A stretch of DNA of 64,000 bases from Amycolatopsis jiangsuensis (GCF_014204865.1 NZ_JACHMG010000001.1:3002501-3066500), one strand, 5' to 3'. Positions 9,708 through 18,943 are shown, counted from the stretch's first letter. The notes: generated from the letters alone by a model not told the origin. Program-made: numbers and translations.

Positions 9708-11345
9708 GTGCTGAACCGAATCATCGACCGGATCACCGACCGGGTCCTCGGGCTGCCGGTGGCCGACGATCCGGCGCCGGAGATCACGAGGGGCCTGCGG
9801 GTCCCGATGCCCGACGGCGTGCACCTGCTCGCCGACCGCTACGCCCCGGCCGGGCTGCGGTCCGGGCCGGTGGTGCTGGTCCGCACGCCGTACGGCCGTG
9901 GCGGGCCGATGGGCAAGTTGTTCGGCGAAACGTTCGCCCGGCACGGCCTGCAGGTCGTGCTCCAGAGCACGCGCGGCACGTTCGGGTCCGAGGGCGAGTT
10001 CCGGCCGTTCCACCTGGAGCGCGAGGACGGCGTCGCGACCGCTGAATGGCTGCGCGCGCAGCCGTGGTGCGACGGACGCCTCGCCACGGCCGGGGCCAGC
10101 TATCTCGGGCACACGCAGTGGGCGGTCGGTCCCTACCTCGATCCGCCGCTGGAAGCCATGTGCCTCGCCGTCACGGCGTCGGAGTTCGTCACCACCTTCT
10201 ACCCGGGCGGGGTGCTCGCCGCCGACAACATGGTGTCCTGGTCGGCGCTCATCGGCAGGCAGGAGGACCCGCTGGCCGGGCTGCCGAACCCGCTGCAGAC
10301 GCGGCGGACGCGGCGGGCGATGGAGCAGCTGCCGGTCAACGGCGCGGACGTGGCCGCGATCGGCCGTCCGGTGCGGTTCCTGCAGGACGTGACCGAACAC
10401 GCCGAACCGGGCGACGACTACTGGGGAATGTCCGACCACAGCGCGGAAGTCGCCGGGCTGACCGTGCCGGTGACCATGAGCACCGGCTGGTACGACCTGT
10501 TCCTGCGCCGGCAGCTGCGCGACTTCCGGATCCTGCAGGACGCCGGGCGCGCCCCGCGGATCACCATCGGGCCGTGGGCGCACAGCGACCCGGGCGGGAT
10601 GCGGGCGCTGGTGCAGGACCAGCTCGGCTTCCTCACCGCGCAGTTCACCGGTAACCGCACCGGCCTGCACCGTTCGCCGGTGCGGATTTTCCTGCAGCAG
10701 TCCGGCACCTGGCTCGACTTCGACCAGTGGCCGCCGCCGGCCACCGCGACCGAGTCCCATCTGCGGCCGGTCGGCGGGCTCGGCGAGACGGTGTCCGGAC
10801 AGGCCGCGCCCACGCCGTTCACCTACGACCCGGCGGATCCGACCCCCGCGGTCGGCGGTCCGCTGCTCACCGGCAAGACCAAGCAGCGGGACAACTCCGA
10901 GGTCGAGGCCCGCGACGACGTGCTGGTGTTCACCGGCGAGCCGCTGGCCGCGGACCTCGACGTGATCGGCGAGGTGGCCGCGACCGTCTTCGTGCGCACC
11001 GAACTGGGCTACGCGGACGTGTACGTGCGGCTGTGCGACGTCGACTCCGGTGGTGTCTCCCGCAACGTCACGGACGGGATTCTGCGGCTGCGTCCTGGCG
11101 CTCCGGAAGCCGGCGAGGACGGCGTGGTACGCGCGGAGGTGGAGCTGGACCCGACGGCGTACCGCTTCCGCCGCGGGCACCGGCTGCGGGTGCAGGTGGC
11201 CGGTGGTGCGTTCCCGCGGTTCGCCCGCAACCACGGCACCGCCGATCCGGTCGCCTCCGCGGTGGCGGGAAAGCCGAACCGGTTCGAGGTGTTCCACGAC
11301 GAGACGCGCCCTTCGCGGATCACGCTGCCGGTCTTCACCCCCTGA
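9708..11345 (+). CDS. CocE/NonD family X-Pro dipeptidyl-peptidase-like hydrolase
   Basis: The likely start is GTG 9708, with GAAGGGG just upstream, giving 545 residues. An alternative start overlaps the asparaginase end. The N-terminal half is an alpha/beta hydrolase with the CocE nucleophile motif 'TAGASYLGHTQWA' (GxSYxG). The acid lies in 'STGWYDLFLRRQ' and the histidine in 'ITIGPWAHSD', in the same order as in cocaine esterase. The C-terminal part is the jelly-roll domain of this family ('ATVFVRTELGYADVYVRL'). These enzymes cleave esters, amides or glutaryl-type acyl groups, and the natural substrate here is unknown. It follows the asparaginase by 35 bp on the same strand and may be on the same transcript. 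No signal peptide is seen. Confidence 0.9.
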   Translation: MLNRIIDRITDRVLGLPVADDPAPEITRGLRVPMPDGVHLLADRYAPAGLRSGPVVLVRTPYGRGGPMGKLFGETFARHGLQVVLQSTRGTFGSEGEFRPFHLEREDGVATAEWLRAQPWCDGRLATAGASYLGHTQWAVGPYLDPPLEAMCLAVTASEFVTTFYPGGVLAADNMVSWSALIGRQEDPLAGLPNPLQTRRTRRAMEQLPVNGADVAAIGRPVRFLQDVTEHAEPGDDYWGMSDHSAEVAGLTVPVTMSTGWYDLFLRRQLRDFRILQDAGRAPRITIGPWAHSDPGGMRALVQDQLGFLTAQFTGNRTGLHRSPVRIFLQQSGTWLDFDQWPPPATATESHLRPVGGLGETVSGQAAPTPFTYDPADPTPAVGGPLLTGKTKQRDNSEVEARDDVLVFTGEPLAADLDVIGEVAATVFVRTELGYADVYVRLCDVDSGGVSRNVTDGILRLRPGAPEAGEDGVVRAEVELDPTAYRFRRGHRLRVQVAGGAFPRFARNHGTADPVASAVAGKPNRFEVFHDETRPSRITLPVFTP

Positions 11346-11385
11346 CCGCCGGCAGTGCCGTACTCAAGGAGGCGTCCGCAGAGCT

Positions 11386-12147
11386 TCAGGGCGTGACGAC
11401 TCGGTGGTGGGTGGTCAGCCGTCCGTCGTCGTGCAGGACGTGCAGCAGCAGCGAGGGCGGTCGGTCGAATTCCAGCGGGCCGCCCTCGTCCCAGCCGCGG
11501 CCGGAGCCGGGTTCGATCGGCAGCAGTGAGCCGGAGACCACGCCCGGCGCGATCCGCACCGGGACCCCGGCGAACGTCGTCGCCGCGCCGGTGTGCACGT
11601 GCCCGCACAGCAGTCCGGCCACCCCGGGGTGCCGGCGCAGCACGGCGGCGAGCCGGTCCTCGCCGGTCTGGCGGATCCGGTCGACCAGCGGGATGCCGAC
11701 TTCCACCGGCGGGTGGTGGAAGGCGACCAGCGCCGGGCCGTCGTGCCCGGCGAGCACCTCGTCGAGCCAGGACAGCGTTTCGTCGGCGAGGTAGCCCGCG
11801 CCGTGGCCGGGGATGGACGAATCGCAGGCGGCGATCAGCACCCCCGCCACTTCGGTCGCCGTGTTCACCGGCCCATCCGCGGCGGGGCCGCCCAGCAGCC
11901 CCTCGCGGAACGGCGCGCGAACGTCGTGGTTGCCAGGGCAGACCACCACCGGCGCCGGGTACTCCAGCAGTTCGGCGGCCCGCCGGTACTCCTCCGGCAG
12001 CCCGTGGTCGGCGATGTCGCCGGTGACGAGCACCGCGTCCACCGGCTGTACGCACTCATGCAGGAACCGCAGCACCGCGGCCGCGCGAGCGTCGGCGCGG
12101 TCCCCGCCGTCGAGGTGGAGATCGGACAGCTGCGCGAAAATCCTCAT
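11386..12147 (-). CDS. Calcineurin-like metallophosphoesterase (CpdA-type cyclic nucleotide phosphodiesterase family)
   Basis: The product has 253 residues and starts at ATG 12147-12145, which overlaps the stop of the upstream GntR gene (ATGA). All metal-ligand motifs are present: 'QLSDLHLDGG' (D9, H11), 'VTGDIADHG' (D44), 'CPGNHD' (N73, H74), 'VAFHHPP' and 'CGHVHTG'. This is the arrangement of class III cyclic-nucleotide phosphodiesterases such as CpdA and Rv0805. It probably hydrolyses a phosphodiester, possibly cAMP, in the cytosol, though the family is catalytically broad. The coupling to a GntR regulator suggests both belong to one regulated unit. Confidence 0.9.
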   Translation of the reverse strand: MRIFAQLSDLHLDGGDRADARAAAVLRFLHECVQPVDAVLVTGDIADHGLPEEYRRAAELLEYPAPVVVCPGNHDVRAPFREGLLGGPAADGPVNTATEVAGVLIAACDSSIPGHGAGYLADETLSWLDEVLAGHDGPALVAFHHPPVEVGIPLVDRIRQTGEDRLAAVLRRHPGVAGLLCGHVHTGAATTFAGVPVRIAPGVVSGSLLPIEPGSGRGWDEGGPLEFDRPPSLLLHVLHDDGRLTTHHRVVTP

Positions 12148-12776
12148 TGTGCGGAGTCCCTTTCCCAGTCGGTCAATGCCTTCACCCAGTTGCGGACGAG
12201 CAGGGCGGACGCGGCCGGCAGATCGCCTTCCCGCAGCGCGGCCGCGATCGCCCGGTGCTCCGCCACGCTTTCCGCCGCCCGCGCCTGCCCGCCGAAGTAC
12301 CGGGTTTCGTACCGTTTGAGGAGGGGCTTGGTCTGCTCGATCAGACGCAGCAGATGCGCGTTGCCGCACCGGGACAGCAGCAATGCGTGCCATCGGTCGT
12401 CCACTTCGGACAGTTCGGCGGCACCGCCGGGGCCGGCCAGTTCGGCGGCGATCCGGTCGAGTGCGTCCGGCAGCGTGGCCAGCTCCAGCGGCGACGTCCA
12501 GCGCAGTGCCAGCGCCTCCAGTTCGGCGACCAGCGGGTAGAGCCGGCGTGCCTCCTCCGGATCGAGCGGTGCGACGAGGAACCCCCGGCCCGGCGCGACG
12601 ACGAGCAGCCCGCGGTCGGCGAGCCCGATCAGTGCCTCGCGCAGCGGGGTACGGCTCACGCCCAGCTCGCGGGCGAGGTGCACCTCGTTGATCCGGCCGC
12701 CGTCGGCGAGCCGCCCGTCGAGGATCCGCGCGGTGATCTCGCCGAGCAGGTCGCCGCGCAGGGGACGTTTCGTCAT
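12144..12776 (-). CDS. GntR/FCD-type transcriptional regulator
   Basis: This 210-residue regulator has an N-terminal winged helix ('HLARELGVSRTPLREALIGL', residues about 33-52) and a C-terminal FCD helical domain with 'DDRWHALLLSRCGN' and 'EHRAIAAAL'. It starts at ATG 12776, and its stop overlaps the phosphoesterase start. It is divergent from the aminotransferase gene. The 45-bp gap between them holds a strong inverted repeat that is probably its operator. It therefore most likely represses itself, the phosphoesterase and the aminotransferase, and is relieved by a small acid ligand that cannot be read from the sequence. Confidence 0.9.
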   Translation of the reverse strand: MTKRPLRGDLLGEITARILDGRLADGGRINEVHLARELGVSRTPLREALIGLADRGLLVVAPGRGFLVAPLDPEEARRLYPLVAELEALALRWTSPLELATLPDALDRIAAELAGPGGAAELSEVDDRWHALLLSRCGNAHLLRLIEQTKPLLKRYETRYFGGQARAAESVAEHRAIAAALREGDLPAASALLVRNWVKALTDWERDSAQ

Positions 12777-12783
12777 GGCGGCA

Positions 12784-12819
12784 GTATTGCATGCAGTAGA
12801 GCCCTACTGTATTCAGTTG
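12784..12819. promoter_or_regulatory. Inverted-repeat operator between GntR gene and aminotransferase gene
   Basis: Two 16-bp arms, 12784-12799 and 12804-12819, are separated by 4 bp and match at 11 of 16 positions when one is reversed. The left arm contains the perfect 8-bp palindrome TGCATGCA (12788-12795). It fills nearly all of the 45-bp divergent gap, so bound protein would cover both start regions. TACTGT (12805-12810) resembles a -10 hexamer for the aminotransferase gene, whose ATG follows 12 nt later without a ribosome site. That suggests a leaderless mRNA. Confidence 0.55.
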
Positions 12820-12821
12820 AC

Positions 12822-14021
12822 ATGACCAGCATTCCGCCGTTCGATCTCGCCCGTGCGCGAGCCGACACCCCAGGCTGTGCCGGCGTCACCCACTTCAACA
12901 ACGCCGGTACCGCACTTCCGCCGTCGCAGGTCACCGACACGGTGGTCGACTACCTGCGTACCGAGGCACTGCTCGGCGGTTACGAGACCGCGGACGCGAC
13001 GGCCGATCGGCTCGAAGCCGTCTACGCGTCGGTCGCCCGGCTGCTCAAGGCCGAGCCCGACGACATCGCGCTCACCGACAGCGCGACCCGTTCCTGGCAA
13101 GCGGTGTTCTACGCATTGACGTTCGGGCCCGGCGACCGGATCCTCACCTCCCGGGCCGAGTACGCCAGCAATGTCCTCGCTTTCCTGCAGGTCGCTCGCC
13201 GCACCGGTGCCGTCGTCGAGGTGGTGGACGACGACGAGAGCGGGCAGCTGGACGTGGCCGACCTGCGCCGCCGGGTGGATGCGAACGTCAAGCTCATCGC
13301 GGTGAGCCACGTGCCGACGCAGGGCGGCCTGGTGAACCCGGCCGAGGAGATCGGTGCCGTCGCCCGGGAGGCGGACGTCCCGTTCCTGCTCGACGCGTGC
13401 CAGTCCGCCGGGCAGCTGGACCTGGACGTGACCCGGCTCGGCTGTGACGCGTTGAGTGCCACCGGCCGCAAGTACCTGCGCGGCCCGCGGGGTACCGGAT
13501 TCCTGTACGTGCACCCACGGCTGCGTGAACGGCTGGAGCCTGCGGTGCTCGATCTGCATTCGGCCACCTGGACTGCGCCGACCGAGTACGTGGTCGATCC
13601 GACGGCCAAGCGCTTCGAGTTGTGGGAACGCGACTTCGCGGCGGTGCTGGGTCTGGGCGCGGCCGTGGACTACGCGCTCGGCTGGGGCCTGCAGGCGATC
13701 GAACAGCGCGTCGCCGGCCTCGCCGCGACGATGCGGGAACGGCTCGGCGCGCTCGGCGGCGTCACGGTCCACGACGCCGGGGTGCGCAAATGCGGTCTGG
13801 TCACCTTCAGCGTCGCCGGCATGGAATCCGCGGTCGTCAAGCAGCGCCTGAGCGAAGGGAAGATCACCACGAGCGTCTCGGGCGCGACCTCCGCGCAGTT
13901 CGACTTCACTGCCCGGCAGTTGCCGAACCTGGTGCGCGCGTCGGTGCACTACTACAACTCGGAGGAGGAGATCGACCGGCTGGTCACCGCGGTCGACAGC
14001 CTCCCGGACCTCGCCGGCTGA
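12822..14021 (+). CDS. Class V aminotransferase-fold PLP enzyme (cysteine-desulfurase/isopenicillin-N-epimerase-like)
   Basis: The 399-residue product carries the fold-type I PLP signature. 'SATGRKYLRGPRGTGFLYV' contains the Schiff-base lysine (K217), and 'FLLDACQSAGQ' contains the aspartate (D191) that binds the PLP ring nitrogen. The 'HFNNAGTALPP' opening is typical of class V enzymes related to epimerases, selenocysteine lyases and cysteine desulfurases. It lacks a clear desulfurase loop cysteine near the C-terminus, so NifS/IscS activity is unlikely. The reaction is unknown. There is no ribosome site in front of the ATG. It is divergent from, and probably controlled by, the GntR regulator across the inverted repeat. 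A strong terminator follows about 120 bp downstream. Confidence 0.85.
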   Translation: MTSIPPFDLARARADTPGCAGVTHFNNAGTALPPSQVTDTVVDYLRTEALLGGYETADATADRLEAVYASVARLLKAEPDDIALTDSATRSWQAVFYALTFGPGDRILTSRAEYASNVLAFLQVARRTGAVVEVVDDDESGQLDVADLRRRVDANVKLIAVSHVPTQGGLVNPAEEIGAVAREADVPFLLDACQSAGQLDLDVTRLGCDALSATGRKYLRGPRGTGFLYVHPRLRERLEPAVLDLHSATWTAPTEYVVDPTAKRFELWERDFAAVLGLGAAVDYALGWGLQAIEQRVAGLAATMRERLGALGGVTVHDAGVRKCGLVTFSVAGMESAVVKQRLSEGKITTSVSGATSAQFDFTARQLPNLVRASVHYYNSEEEIDRLVTAVDSLPDLAG

Positions 14022-14141
14022 GTTCACCCGATCGGTCCAGTATCTGCCGGCCCGGATGCCCCCTCCTGTACCGAGTACTCCCGTGGAACGCCGCGGCCGG
14101 GCCTGTCGAGGGGGCAGACCCGGCGCAGCGGCAGGCGAACG

Positions 14142-14184
14142 GCCTCCCGGCCCGGTGTGGGGGACACCGGGCCGGGAGGCTTTT
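14142..14184 (+). terminator. Rho-independent terminator after the aminotransferase gene
   Basis: A perfect 17-bp stem (14142-14158 paired with 14164-14180) closes a five-G loop and is followed by TTTT (14181-14184). It lies 120 bp after the aminotransferase stop. Confidence 0.85.
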
Positions 14185-14203
14185 CGTGTGCACACCCGGC
14201 CTC

Positions 14204-14496
14204 TGCCACGGCACCGCTCGACCTGACCCCGACCCGACCGGAGCACGTTCTCCTGGTCGTCGAGGTCGTCTCCCCCGGCTCGGGAACCACCGACCGGATC
14301 GTCAAGACCGATCAGTACGCCAAGGCGGGGATCCCGTTCTACTGGCGGGTCGAGCAGTCAGCGGGCGGTCTCCCGATCGCCTGCTGACTGCGTCCTCGAC
14401 CCCGCCGCCCGGTCTTACCGGGATGGCCCGGTCTTCCCCGGCATGATCGACACCACCGTCCCGTTCCCGCTCACCGTCGACCTCACCGAGATCTGA
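14204..14496 (+). pseudogene. Uma2-family (DUF820) endonuclease-fold remnant
   Basis: The frame from about 14204 reads 'HVLLVVEVVSPGSGTTDR' and then 'KTDQYAKAGIPFYWRVEQ'. This is the core of the Uma2 family, a restriction-endonuclease-like fold with the E and K of the active site. It stops at a TGA at 14385-14387. In the next frame, about 14392-14496, the normal C-terminus continues ('VLDPAARSYRDG', then 'VPFPLTVDLTEI' and stop). One frameshift near 14380 therefore separates the two parts. The N-terminal half of the family is absent, and the terminator of the preceding gene lies where it should be. Uma2 genes are highly multiplied in actinomycetes and decay often. This copy is not functional. 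Confidence 0.75.
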
Positions 14497-14538
14497 CCCC
14501 GGCCCGTCCCCAACGCGAGCCCCAGTCACCAACGCAAC

Positions 14539-14600
14539 CACGGTCCGGGGGGGTCCGGGGGCGAAGCCCTCCGGGCGGGGTCTGGGGGTTGCACCCCCAG
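14539..14600 (-). repeat. G-rich hairpin element on the 3' side of tRNA-Val
   Basis: A run of G-tracts ends in a perfect hairpin, 14582-14588 with 14594-14600 (7-bp stem, TTGCA loop), with a second G-rich hairpin near 14551-14567. The tRNA is on the minus strand, so this is its downstream flank, and it probably ends tRNA transcription. Similar G-rich hairpin blocks beside tRNA genes are common in actinomycetes. That statement is from memory and not checked. Confidence 0.5.
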
Positions 14601-14666
14601 AAGCAATGACGAGCGAGCCAGGCGAGCGCGCCCCCGGCGCGCGAGCAGGGCACGCCCACGAGCGAG

Positions 14667-14738
14667 TGGGCGCAGCAGGGTTCGAACCTGCGACCGCTCG
14701 GGTGTAAACCGAGTGCTCTCCCGCTGAGCTATGCGCCC
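14667..14738 (-). tRNA. tRNA-Val (anticodon UAC)
   Basis: A 72-nt cloverleaf is read on the minus strand. The acceptor stem GGGCGCA pairs with TGCGCCC plus an A discriminator. The D-arm is GCTC/GAGC, the anticodon stem CTCGG/CCGAG has loop TTTACAC giving anticodon TAC, and the T-arm is GCAGG-TTCGAAC-CCTGC. CCA is not encoded. The anticodon reads GUA and GUG valine codons. Confidence 0.97.
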
Positions 14739-14775
14739 GGGCCGGCCGGGACGACGGGGTCCCGGCCGGGGTGGT

Positions 14776-15237
14776 TCAGGCCAGTTCGGCCACCGCCTTT
14801 TTCCATGCTGCCTGGTCGCGGGCCTCGCCGGGCTGGTTGACCTCGGCGAAGCGGACGACGCCGGTGGTGTCGATCAGGAAGGTGCCGCGCAGGGCTAGAC
14901 CGGCCTGGTCGTTGAAGACGCCGTACTTCTGCGCGACTTCACCGTGCGGCCAGAAGTCCGAGAGCAGCGGGAACTGGTAGTTCTCCTGCTCGGCCCACAC
15001 CTTGAGGGAGAACACCGCGTCGCACGAGACGCCCAGCACCTGGACGCCCTTGGTGTCGTAGTCGCTGAACTCGTCCCGCAGCTGGCACAGCTCCCCGGTG
15101 CACACCCCGCTGAACGCGAACGGGAAGAACACGAGCAGGACCGGCTTGTCGCCCTGGAACTGCGAGAGCGTGACCGGCTGCTTGTTGTAGTCGTTGAGCG
15201 TGAAGTCAGGGGCCTGCGAACCGACCTCGACGGCCAT
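14776..15237 (-). CDS. ahpE: Peroxiredoxin, AhpE type
   Basis: The 153-residue thioredoxin-fold peroxidase starts at ATG 15237 behind GAGAGGAAA. A longer upstream frame is rejected. The peroxidatic cysteine is C46 in 'FFPFAFSGVCTGEL', and 'FPLLSDFWPHGEVAQ' and 'YGVFNDQAGLALRGTF' are near-identical to mycobacterial AhpE. AhpE reduces peroxides and peroxynitrite and is recycled by mycoredoxin-1. Here there is also C51, five residues after C46, in the position where BCP/PrxQ enzymes carry their resolving cysteine. The remembered M. tuberculosis sequence has no cysteine there. Position beside DUF3052 and aceE is as in mycobacteria. Confidence 0.95.
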   Translation of the reverse strand: MAVEVGSQAPDFTLNDYNKQPVTLSQFQGDKPVLLVFFPFAFSGVCTGELCQLRDEFSDYDTKGVQVLGVSCDAVFSLKVWAEQENYQFPLLSDFWPHGEVAQKYGVFNDQAGLALRGTFLIDTTGVVRFAEVNQPGEARDQAAWKKAVAELA

Positions 15238-15308
15238 ACCGGCGTTTCCTCTCGAGAGTGAACACGTGTCTGCCCGGACCACCCTAGCGTGGGTGGCCGG
15301 GCCCGTGT

Positions 15309-15740
15309 TCACCGCTGTTTGGCCTTCGAGGACTTCGGCGAGACCAGCCTGCTGCCGAGCCAGTCACCCACGCTGATGTTGGCGGTCTGGGCGAGCCCCA
15401 CCTGGGGCACCGCCTCGGCGATCTCACTGGGTTCGACGTGCCCGGGCTGGCCGGTCTTGGGGGTGAGTACCCAGATGACCCCGTTCTCGTCCAGCGGGCC
15501 CCTGGCGTCGACCAGGGCGTCACCCAGGTCACCGTCCTCGTCCCGCCACCAGAGCAGGACCACGTCGATGACCTCGTCGGCGTCCTCGTCGAGGAGCTCT
15601 GCCCCGATCGTCTCCTCGATCGCCGCGCGGACGTCGTCGTCGACGTCCTCGTCCCAGCCGATCTCCTGGACCACCATGTCCGGCTTGATGCCAAGCCTCT
15701 CGGCGACGCTGGCGTTGCCTGCGTCTCCCGCGGCGACCAC
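15309..15740 (-). CDS. DUF3052 family protein
   Basis: This 143-residue acidic cytosolic protein was recognised from 'VAERLGIKPDMVVQEIGWDE', 'DVVLLWWRDEDGDLGD' and 'GVIWVLTPKTGQPGHV'. It is the counterpart of the small gene (Rv2240c-like) found next to aceE across actinobacteria. The start chosen is GTG 15740, nine bases after GGAGG. Longer frames run into the aceE control region. The function is unknown. Its fixed place between ahpE and aceE, divergent from aceE, suggests a link to pyruvate dehydrogenase or redox state. It follows the family in being rich in D and E. Confidence 0.88.
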   Translation of the reverse strand: MVAAGDAGNASVAERLGIKPDMVVQEIGWDEDVDDDVRAAIEETIGAELLDEDADEVIDVVLLWWRDEDGDLGDALVDARGPLDENGVIWVLTPKTGQPGHVEPSEIAEAVPQVGLAQTANISVGDWLGSRLVSPKSSKAKQR

Positions 15741-16125
15741 TGCTTCCACTCCTCCAACTACGACGGAGAGTGGCGGGAACCGGGTCCCTCGGGACCGCTC
15801 CGCCCACCACGCTCGTGTACACGGTTGCCGATAGCGAACACTGGCGCGGCGCTGCGCGCAACCGTCCACACCGGATCTTTCACAAGTCGTGTCGCAGCGC
15901 AGCGCCCCGCGAGGCCGCTTCGGCACCCGCTGAAGCACCTCCCGCGGGGCCCTCCTTTAGGGTGGAGGAGAGAAACGCGCGCGCGTTACACCGCGCACGG
16001 GGAGTGGTGCACTCGGGGCGACCCTTGTTACCGGACAGTAAAGGTGACGGGAGCCGGGCCGGGGACGACCATGGATGTCGGCGAGCACTCCCGCCCACCA
16101 GCACGACCAGCCTCAAGGAGACCCC

Positions 16126-18921
16126 TTGGCCCCGCAGAACGACGGCGCCTCCGGCAAGGAGACCCCGGCACGCGTACGCGTCATCCGTGACGGACTCGCG
16201 GCGCACCTGCCCGACATCGACCCGGAGGAGACCAGCGAGTGGCTGGACTCCTTCGACGAGGCACTGGCCAGGGGTGGCCAGCAGCGCGCCCGGTATTTGA
16301 TGCTCCGCATCCTGGAGCGCGCCCGGGAGCGCAACGTCGGGGTCCCGGCGCTGACGTCCACCGACTACGTGAACACCATCCCCACCGAGAACGAGCCGTG
16401 GTTCCCGGGTGACGAGGAGATCGAGCGCCGGTACCGCCGTTACATCCGCTGGAACGCGGCGATCATGGTGCACCGGGCGCAGCGTCCCGGCGTGGGCGTC
16501 GGCGGGCACATCTCCACCTACGCCTCCTCCGCCGCGCTGTACGAGGTGGGCTTCAACCACTTCTTCCGCGGCAAGGACCACTCCGGCGGCGGTGACCAGG
16601 TCTTCTTCCAGGGGCACGCCTCCCCCGGCATGTACGCCCGGGCATTCCTCGAGGGCCGGCTGAGCGAACAGCAGCTGGACGGCTTCCGCCAGGAGTACAG
16701 CCACGCCGGCGAGGGCGGCGGCCTGCCGTCCTACCCGCACCCGCGGCTGATGCCGGAGTTCTGGGAGAATCCCACGGTCTCCATGGGCCTGGGGCCGATG
16801 AACGCGATCTACCAGGCGCGGTTCAACCGCTACCTGCGTGACCGCGGCATCAAGGACACCTCCGACCAGCACGTGTGGGCCTTCCTCGGCGACGGCGAGA
16901 TGGACGAGGCCGAATCGCGTGGCCTGGTGCACGTGGCCGCGGGCGAGGGCCTGGACAACCTGACCTTCGTGATCAACTGCAACCTGCAGCGGCTCGACGG
17001 ACCGGTGCGCGGCAACGGCAAGATCATCCAGGAGCTCGAGGCGTACTTCCGCGGCGCGGGCTGGAACGTGATCAAGGTCATCTGGGGCCGCGAGTGGGAC
17101 TCGCTGCTGTCGGCCGACCGGGACGGCGCGCTGGTCAACCTGATGAACGTGACCCCGGACGGCGACTACCAGACCTACAAGGCCAACGACGGCGCCTTCG
17201 TCCGCGAGCACTTCTTCGGCCGGGACCCGCGGACGAAGGAGCTGGTCAAGGACCTCTCCGACGCCGACGTCTGGAACCTCAAGCGCGGCGGGCACGACTA
17301 CCGCAAGGTGTACGCGGCCTACAAGGCGGCGATGGAGCACCACGGCCAGCCGACGGTGATCCTGGCGCACACGATCAAGGGCTACGGCCTCGGCCCGTCG
17401 TTCGAGGGCCGCAACGCCACGCACCAGATGAAGAAGCTCACCCTCGACGACCTGAAGCTGTTCCGGGACGCGCAGCGGATCCCGATCAGCGACGAGGAGC
17501 TCGAGCGCGACCCGAAGCTGCCGCCGTACTTCCACCCCGGCCCGGATTCGCCGGAGATCGAGTACATGATCGGCCGCCGCAAGGCGCTCGGCGGGTACCT
17601 GCCGGAGCGCAGGCCGAAGACCGCCAAGGCGCTCGTGCTGCCCGGAGACAAGGTCTACGAGGGCATCCGCAAGGGCTCGGGCAAGCAGGAGGTCGCCACC
17701 ACGATGGCGTTCGTCCGGCTGGTCCGCGAGCTGGCGAAGGATTCCGAGATCGGCAAGCGCGTGGTGCCGATCATCCCGGACGAGGCCCGCACCTTCGGGC
17801 TCGACTCGATGTTCCCGACGGCGAAGATCTACAACCCGCACGGCCAGACCTACACCTCGGTCGACGCGAGCCTGATGCTGGCCTACAAGGAGTCCGAGAA
17901 GGGCCAGCTGCTGCACGAGGGCATCAACGAGGCGGGCTCCACCGCGTCGTTCACCGCCGTCGGCACCTCGTACGCCACGCACGGCGAGCCGATGATCCCG
18001 ATCTACATCTTCTACTCGATGTTCGGGTTCCAGCGCACCGGCGACGGCCTGTACGCGGCGGCCGACCAGATGGCCCGCGGTTTCGTGCTCGGCGCCACCG
18101 CGGGGCGCACCACGCTGACCGGGGAGGGGCTGCAGCACGCGGACGGGCATTCGCTGCTGCTGGCCGCGACGAACCCGGCCGCGGTGGCCTACGACCCGGC
18201 CTACTCGTTCGAGATCGCGCACATCGTCAGGGACGGGCTGCGCCGGATGTACGGCGAGGCCGGCCCGGACGGCAACGGCGAGAACGTGTTCTACTACATC
18301 ACGATCTACAACGAGCCGTACCAGCAGCCGGCCGAGCCGGAGAACCTCGACGTGGACGGCGTGCTCAAGGGCCTCTACCGCTACGCCGAGGCGCCGGCGG
18401 GCGACGGTCCGCAGGTGCAGGTCCTGGTGTCCGGCGTGACCATGCCGGACGCGCTCAAGGCGCAGCGGCTGCTGGCCGACGACTGGGGCGTGCGGGCCGC
18501 GGTGTGGTCGGCCACGTCGTGGGGCGAGCTGCGCCGTGAAGCGGTCGAGATCGACCACCAGAACCTGCTGCACCCGGACGAAACGCCGCGCGTGCCCTAC
18601 GTCACGCAGAAGCTGTCCGAGGCGAGCGGTCCGGTCGTGGCGGTGTCGGACTGGATGCGCGCGGTGCCGGACCTGATCCGCCCGTGGGTGCCCACCGACA
18701 TGCTCACGCTCGGCACGGACGGGTTCGGCTTCTCCGACACCCGCCCTGCCGCACGGCGCAAGTTCCTCGTGGACGCCGAATCGATCACCGTCGGCGCGCT
18801 GTCGGTGCTCGCCCGGCGCGGCGAGTTCGACCAGGCGAAGGTCGCCGAGGCCGCGCGCCGTTACCGGATCGACGACGTCGCGGCCGCCGGGCCGCAGACG
18901 TCCGACTCCGGCAGCGCGTAG
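16126..18921 (+). CDS. aceE: Pyruvate dehydrogenase E1 component, homodimeric
   Basis: AceE decarboxylates pyruvate with thiamine diphosphate and passes the acetyl group to the lipoyl E2. The 931-residue product matches the actinobacterial single-chain E1. The ThDP motif is '[14 protein letters not shown]' (about residue 255) followed by '[13 protein letters not shown]'. '[20 protein letters not shown]' and '[19 protein letters not shown]' are near-invariant. The start is most likely TTG 16126, because AAGGAG stands 5 nt upstream. ATG 16075, 17 codons earlier, has no such site. A small inverted repeat, TTAC-N6-GTAA (16028-16041), lies upstream and may be regulatory. A strong terminator follows. 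E2, E3 and lipoyl proteins are elsewhere, though a lipoate ligase and a dihydrolipoamide-dehydrogenase-like gene occur later in the window. Confidence 0.98.
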   Translation: MAPQNDGASGKETPARVRVIRDGLAAHLPDIDPEETSEWLDSFDEALARGGQQRARYLMLRILERARERNVGVPALTSTDYVNTIPTENEPWFPGDEEIERRYRRYIRWNAAIMVHRAQRPGVGVGGHISTYASSAALYEVGFNHFFRGKDHSGGGDQVFFQGHASPGMYARAFLEGRLSEQQLDGFRQEYSHAGEGGGLPSYPHPRLMPEFWENPTVSMGLGPMNAIYQARFNRYLRDRGIKDTSDQHVWAFLGDGEMDEAESRGLVHVAAGEGLDNLTFVINCNLQRLDGPVRGNGKIIQELEAYFRGAGWNVIKVIWGREWDSLLSADRDGALVNLMNVTPDGDYQTYKANDGAFVREHFFGRDPRTKELVKDLSDADVWNLKRGGHDYRKVYAAYKAAMEHHGQPTVILAHTIKGYGLGPSFEGRNATHQMKKLTLDDLKLFRDAQRIPISDEELERDPKLPPYFHPGPDSPEIEYMIGRRKALGGYLPERRPKTAKALVLPGDKVYEGIRKGSGKQEVATTMAFVRLVRELAKDSEIGKRVVPIIPDEARTFGLDSMFPTAKIYNPHGQTYTSVDASLMLAYKESEKGQLLHEGINEAGSTASFTAVGTSYATHGEPMIPIYIFYSMFGFQRTGDGLYAAADQMARGFVLGATAGRTTLTGEGLQHADGHSLLLAATNPAAVAYDPAYSFEIAHIVRDGLRRMYGEAGPDGNGENVFYYITIYNEPYQQPAEPENLDVDGVLKGLYRYAEAPAGDGPQVQVLVSGVTMPDALKAQRLLADDWGVRAAVWSATSWGELRREAVEIDHQNLLHPDETPRVPYVTQKLSEASGPVVAVSDWMRAVPDLIRPWVPTDMLTLGTDGFGFSDTRPAARRKFLVDAESITVGALSVLARRGEFDQAKVAEAARRYRIDDVAAAGPQTSDSGSA

Positions 18922-18943
18922 GCGTCCGGCCCGGATGCCGTGG

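Noticed and set aside
16028..16041. TTAC-N6-GTAA as a confirmed aceE operator
   Set aside because: The arms are only 4 bp and such symmetry is common by chance. It is mentioned in the aceE entry but not listed as a site.
15880..18573. 897-residue open frame opposite aceE
   Set aside because: It is the antisense shadow of aceE, rich in R, H, V and L without any recognised motif.
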